A DNA stretch of 64,000 nucleotides from the NCBI RefSeq assembly GCF_001953985.1, contig NZ_MBEI01000046.1, forward strand, positions 124,001-188,000. Reading direction: 5' to 3'. Below, piece after piece: positions 61,099 to 64,000 of the stretch (position 1 is its first letter; each line of letters opens with the position of its first letter). The DNA is from Mycobacterium colombiense. Its GTDB lineage: Bacteria > Actinomycetota > Actinomycetes > Mycobacteriales > Mycobacteriaceae. The translations under genes and the position numbers were made by a program. Under the pieces are notes generated by a model, which ran no database searches, had not been told where the DNA came from, and saw only the letters and a list, made by a program, of their open reading frames with translations.

Positions 61099-62385
61099 AT
61101 GAATCAGCCCATCGCCGTCGCCAAGCCCCCAAACGGGCACTGGACCGACGCATATCCCGAACTCGGCCGCGGCCCGGTGTCGCTCGAAGACTGTGTATCC
61201 GAAGAGTTCTACGAGAAGGAACGCGAGCACGTCTTCAAAAAGACCTGGCTCTATGTCGGGCGAGTCGAACGAGTCCCGCGTTCGGGCAGCTATTTCACCC
61301 GCGAGTTCAGGTTTCTGAACACCTCGATCATCATCGTGCGCGGCAAAGACCAAGTGATCCGCGCCTTCCACAACATCTGCCCGCACCGCGGCAACAAGAT
61401 GCTGTGGGAGGACGACCCTTTCCAGGAAGTGTCCGGCCGTGCCCCGCTGCTGTACTGCCGCTTCCACGGGTGGCGCTACAAGCTGGATGGGTCGCTGCAC
61501 TCGGCCACCCGCAAGGACCTGCTGCTGGACTTCGACGCGGACAGCTGCCAGGTGCCGGCGGTGCAGTGTGAGGTGTGGGAAGGCTTCATCTTCATCAACC
61601 TCAACCCGCACAACACCGAGCCGCTGCGGTCCTTCCTCGGCGAATTGGCCCACGGCATCGAGGGCTATCCGTTCGACGGACCGCATCAGGTCTACAAGTT
61701 CTCGGCCGAGTTGCAGTGCAACTGGAAGATTTTCGTCGACAGCTTCGCCGAGAGTTACCACGGCCCGTACCTGCACGCATCGTCGTTCGGCGCCCTCACC
61801 GCGGAGGCCAGGGACGCGTTCGACCGGCCGAACCCGTTCACCGACGCGCTGGCCTACCAGCTCAGCGGCCCGCATCGGATGTTCTCGTTCTCCGGTGAGC
61901 CCTCGCAAAAGACCCCGTACTCCAAGCCAATTGAATGCGTGATGGAAGCCAGTGCCGCGGGCCCCTGGAATAAGAAGGTCGACCGAGGGCCGATGCCCCC
62001 GGGGATCAATCCCACGCGGTCGGAGAAGTACGGGTTCGACTCGTTCCAGTTCTTCCCCAACTTCGTCATCATCTTCGGCGCATCCGGCTTCAGCACCCAC
62101 GCCCATTGGCCCACCGGCCCGCACTCGCACGTGTTCGAAGTCGAGATGTTCTATCAGCCGCCGAAGACACACCGCGAGCGACTCGGTCAGGAGCTCACCG
62201 TGACCTTCCTCAACGACATCATCCTCGAGGACGCGAGCCCGTCCGAGGGTCTGCAGGCGATGCTCAACAGCGGTGTCCTGACGCATTTCACGATGAATGA
62301 CGAGGAAATCCTGCTGCGCCACCTCCACAAAGTGGTCGGTGATTATGTGGCGGCCGGCGAAGCGGCGAAGGCGGGTCAACGATGA
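61099..62385 (+). CDS. aromatic-ring-hydroxylating Rieske dioxygenase alpha subunit
   Basis: 428 residues. The Rieske [2Fe-2S] motif is split as CPHRGNKM and CRFHGWRYKLDG (residues about 95-125). The C-terminal catalytic domain has NWKIFVDSFAESYHGPYLHA, with the mononuclear iron His pair and the bridging Asp. ATG 61099 has AGGAGG. No reductase or beta subunit is adjacent; the 107-residue gene that follows, overlapping by 4 nt, sits where a beta subunit usually is. Substrate unknown. Confidence 0.95.
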   Translation: MNQPIAVAKPPNGHWTDAYPELGRGPVSLEDCVSEEFYEKEREHVFKKTWLYVGRVERVPRSGSYFTREFRFLNTSIIIVRGKDQVIRAFHNICPHRGNKMLWEDDPFQEVSGRAPLLYCRFHGWRYKLDGSLHSATRKDLLLDFDADSCQVPAVQCEVWEGFIFINLNPHNTEPLRSFLGELAHGIEGYPFDGPHQVYKFSAELQCNWKIFVDSFAESYHGPYLHASSFGALTAEARDAFDRPNPFTDALAYQLSGPHRMFSFSGEPSQKTPYSKPIECVMEASAAGPWNKKVDRGPMPPGINPTRSEKYGFDSFQFFPNFVIIFGASGFSTHAHWPTGPHSHVFEVEMFYQPPKTHRERLGQELTVTFLNDIILEDASPSEGLQAMLNSGVLTHFTMNDEEILLRHLHKVVGDYVAAGEAAKAGQR

Positions 62386-62705
62386 GTACGGTTCTGCCGA
62401 AAGAGTTCTCGCAACTCGAGCACCTGGTGCCCGAATGGGCGATCGAGGACGGCCACCAGCGTTACGTCAAACGCGTCAACAGTTCCATGGAGGAAATCCG
62501 AGCCTTCTACGACGAGGTGTTTCCGCACGCCGAGGAAGCCGTCGCCTACATCGACAAGTTCGACTACTCCGAGCCGCTGCCCGACGACGTCGCCAACCTG
62601 CGCAACCTGCTCTACTCGCTGATCACCGTCTCGTTGGCGGTCGAGCTGTGGAAGCAGCCGCGGGTAAAGCATTCGGCCAACACCATTCTCACGAGAGTCA
62701 GCTGA
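62382..62705 (+). CDS. small conserved protein in the Rieske operon
   Basis: 107 residues, alpha-helical and acidic: HLVPEWAIEDGHQRYVKRVN, SSMEEIRAFYDEVFPHAEEA and NLRNLLYSLITVSLAVELWK. It overlaps the Rieske gene (ATGA) and is followed 4 bp later by the TauD-like gene. I do not recognise the family. Its position suggests a small partner of the oxygenase (inference). Confidence 0.75.
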   Translation: MSTVLPKEFSQLEHLVPEWAIEDGHQRYVKRVNSSMEEIRAFYDEVFPHAEEAVAYIDKFDYSEPLPDDVANLRNLLYSLITVSLAVELWKQPRVKHSANTILTRVS

Positions 62706-62709
62706 AACC

Positions 62710-63540
62710 ATGGGACTGACGTCTGCGCAGCTGGAAATCGTCGACCTCACGCCGAGAATCGGCAGCGAGATCCGGACCGATCTCGACACGCTGCTGAGCG
62801 GGCGGGAGGCGTCGACGATCCGTGATGTTCTCGAGCGGCGCGGCGTGGTGTTCTTCCGCGGGCTGGACATCGGTGACGAGGAGCAGGTCGCCATCGCCAA
62901 GACCCTCGGCACGCTCGTCGCCAACGAGGGTCAGGGCGGCATCAACAAGATCTCCCTCGACGAGAAGGTCAATCAGCGCGCCAAATACCTGCAGGGCTCC
63001 ATGTTCTGGCACTTCGACGGTTCGCTGCAGCCGCTGCCCAATCTGGCCACGCTGCTGCGCGCGGTGCAGCTCTCCGAGACCGGGGGGCAGACCGAATTCT
63101 GCAACACCTACGCGGCCTACGACGATCTTCCGGATGCCGACAAGGACGCGATTGCCGAACTGCGCGTGGTGCACAGCGCGGAGCGCTCGCAGTATTACGT
63201 CACCCCCGAGATGAGTTACGACGAGGTGGCCTTCTGGCAGAAGTCGCCAACGAAGGCCTGCCCGATCGTGTGGACGCATCGGTCCGGCCGTAAATCCTTA
63301 TTGTTGGGCGCGACCTCGGATTACGTGATCGGCCTGCCGGTAGAGGAAAGCCGCGCTCTGCTTGCGCGGCTTCGTGATTGGGCCACCCAGCCGCAGTACG
63401 TCTATCAGCATCAGTGGCAGCCGGGCGACCTGCTCATCTGGGACAACACCGGGACCATGCACCGGGTGTTGCCGTATTCGGTCGACAGCGGCCGCCTCAT
63501 GCACCGAACGATCCTCGCGGGTGAAGAGCCCCTGCAGTGA
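62710..63540 (+). CDS. TauD/TfdA-family Fe(II)/2-oxoglutarate dioxygenase
   Basis: 276 residues. The iron ligands are visible in MFWHFDGSLQPLPN (HxD) and DNTGTMHRVLPYS (distal His); GRLMHRTILAG has the Arg that holds 2-oxoglutarate. It would couple 2-oxoglutarate decarboxylation to hydroxylation of the operon's substrate. The stop overlaps the start of the next gene (GTGA). Substrate unknown. Confidence 0.92.
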   Translation: MGLTSAQLEIVDLTPRIGSEIRTDLDTLLSGREASTIRDVLERRGVVFFRGLDIGDEEQVAIAKTLGTLVANEGQGGINKISLDEKVNQRAKYLQGSMFWHFDGSLQPLPNLATLLRAVQLSETGGQTEFCNTYAAYDDLPDADKDAIAELRVVHSAERSQYYVTPEMSYDEVAFWQKSPTKACPIVWTHRSGRKSLLLGATSDYVIGLPVEESRALLARLRDWATQPQYVYQHQWQPGDLLIWDNTGTMHRVLPYSVDSGRLMHRTILAGEEPLQ

Positions 63541-64000
63541 AGCTCGGCATCGCCACCCCCGTCGTCACCAATGTCGCTGGCGCGCCCCTAAAATGGGAGA
63601 AGGACGCCGGCATCGAGGACATCGGCCGGGTCGCGGAGGTCGCGGACCGGCTCGGCTATCACCACATGACCTGCAGCGAGCACATCGGCATGCCCTCGAC
63701 CGAATCCGGTCGGCGCGGAGCTCGCTACTGGGATCCGTTGGCGACGTTCGGTTACGTCTCGGGGCGCACCAAGCGAATTCGCTTCGCCACGATGACGTTG
63801 GTGCTGGGATACCACCATCCGCTGGCGATCGTAAAGCGTTACGGCACACTCGACCACGTCAGCAATGGGCGGGTGATCCTCGGTGTCGGCGTCGGTTCGC
63901 TCAAGGAGGAGTTCGACCTTCTCGGTGCGCCTTTCGATGACCGCGGTGCCCGCGGCGATGACGCCCTGAAGGCACTGCGGGCCGCGCTGCCCAGCAACGA
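63537..64000 (+). CDS. luciferase-like monooxygenase (LLM), F420- or FMN-dependent, cut by window end
   Basis: 154 codons up to the window edge. KLGIATPVVTNVAGA, EVADRLGYHHMTCSEHIGMP, RFATMTLVLGYHHPLAIVKR and GRVILGVGVGSLKEEFDLLG are the classical LLM order. Many mycobacterial members use F420. GTG 63537 overlaps the TauD stop (GTGA). It extends the oxidative catabolic operon beyond the window. Confidence 0.9.
   Translation, partial: MKLGIATPVVTNVAGAPLKWEKDAGIEDIGRVAEVADRLGYHHMTCSEHIGMPSTESGRRGARYWDPLATFGYVSGRTKRIRFATMTLVLGYHHPLAIVKRYGTLDHVSNGRVILGVGVGSLKEEFDLLGAPFDDRGARGDDALKALRAALPSN

Overview
This window reads as a high-GC actinobacterial chromosome, almost certainly a slow-growing, nontuberculous Mycobacterium. 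The support is a PPE-SVP protein, an MmpS/MmpL pair, an Mkl/MceG-type Mce ATPase, F420-type enzymes, and close second copies of M. tuberculosis-like Tal, CtaD, SigH, LpdA and TrxB. No rRNA, tRNA, insertion sequence, prophage or CRISPR array was seen.

Layout. 1-225 is the Pro/Thr-rich tail of a gene that starts outside the window. About 0.4-17 kb is a dense redox block: an SDR, msrB-msrA-tal-ctaD, an ECF sigma factor with a small membrane protein, an LpdA-like flavoprotein, an NDH-2-like flavoprotein, a molybdopterin oxidoreductase with its own FAD/NAD reductase, RraA- and RidA-like proteins, a TrxB-like protein without its CxxC, a thiolase, a DoxX/YkgB-like protein and a GNAT. 17.4-30.2 kb holds four very large LuxR-type ATPase regulators; three of them are tandem paralogues. 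30.6-33.2 kb has small zinc-ribbon proteins, an esterase remnant and the PPE gene. 33.2-40.3 kb is a second oxidoreductase series (two MDRs, cupin, DoxX, mercuric-reductase-like flavoprotein, RidA, nitroreductase, MFS). 40.4-43.8 kb is MmpS/MmpL. 44.4-48 kb begins with a twin of the first SDR and continues with cupins, a DUF5709-like protein, a GNAT and an NmrA-like protein. 48-52.7 kb is ordinary genome with a PGRP amidase, Mkl and a truncated fadD. 52.8-56.3 kb is a very GC-rich, foreign-looking insert with a kinase-MurQ fusion, a glyoxalase and a hydrolase-cyclase fusion. 56.4-59.3 kb is a small glycosylation set (methyltransferase, GT1 glycosyltransferase, UXS-like epimerase). 60-64 kb is a LysR-controlled Rieske/TauD/luciferase-like catabolic operon that runs off the end.

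The strongest unexplained signal is a composite operator found nine times between about 0.4 and 44.2 kb. Each copy has two hexamers (TCACCC and its complement GGGTGA) arranged as TCACCC-GGGTGA, 10-11 bp, GGGTGA, 7 bp, TCACCC, with (T/G)GAC at the start of the 7-bp spacer. Every copy points at a start codon: both SDR twins, the sigma factor, the LpdA and NDH-2 genes, the DoxX-thiolase operon, the GNAT, and the two small-gene groups flanking the PPE gene. I infer one regulon that ties these redox genes together. The large LuxR-type ATPases or the ECF sigma factor in the same region are the obvious candidate regulators, but the sequence alone cannot say which.
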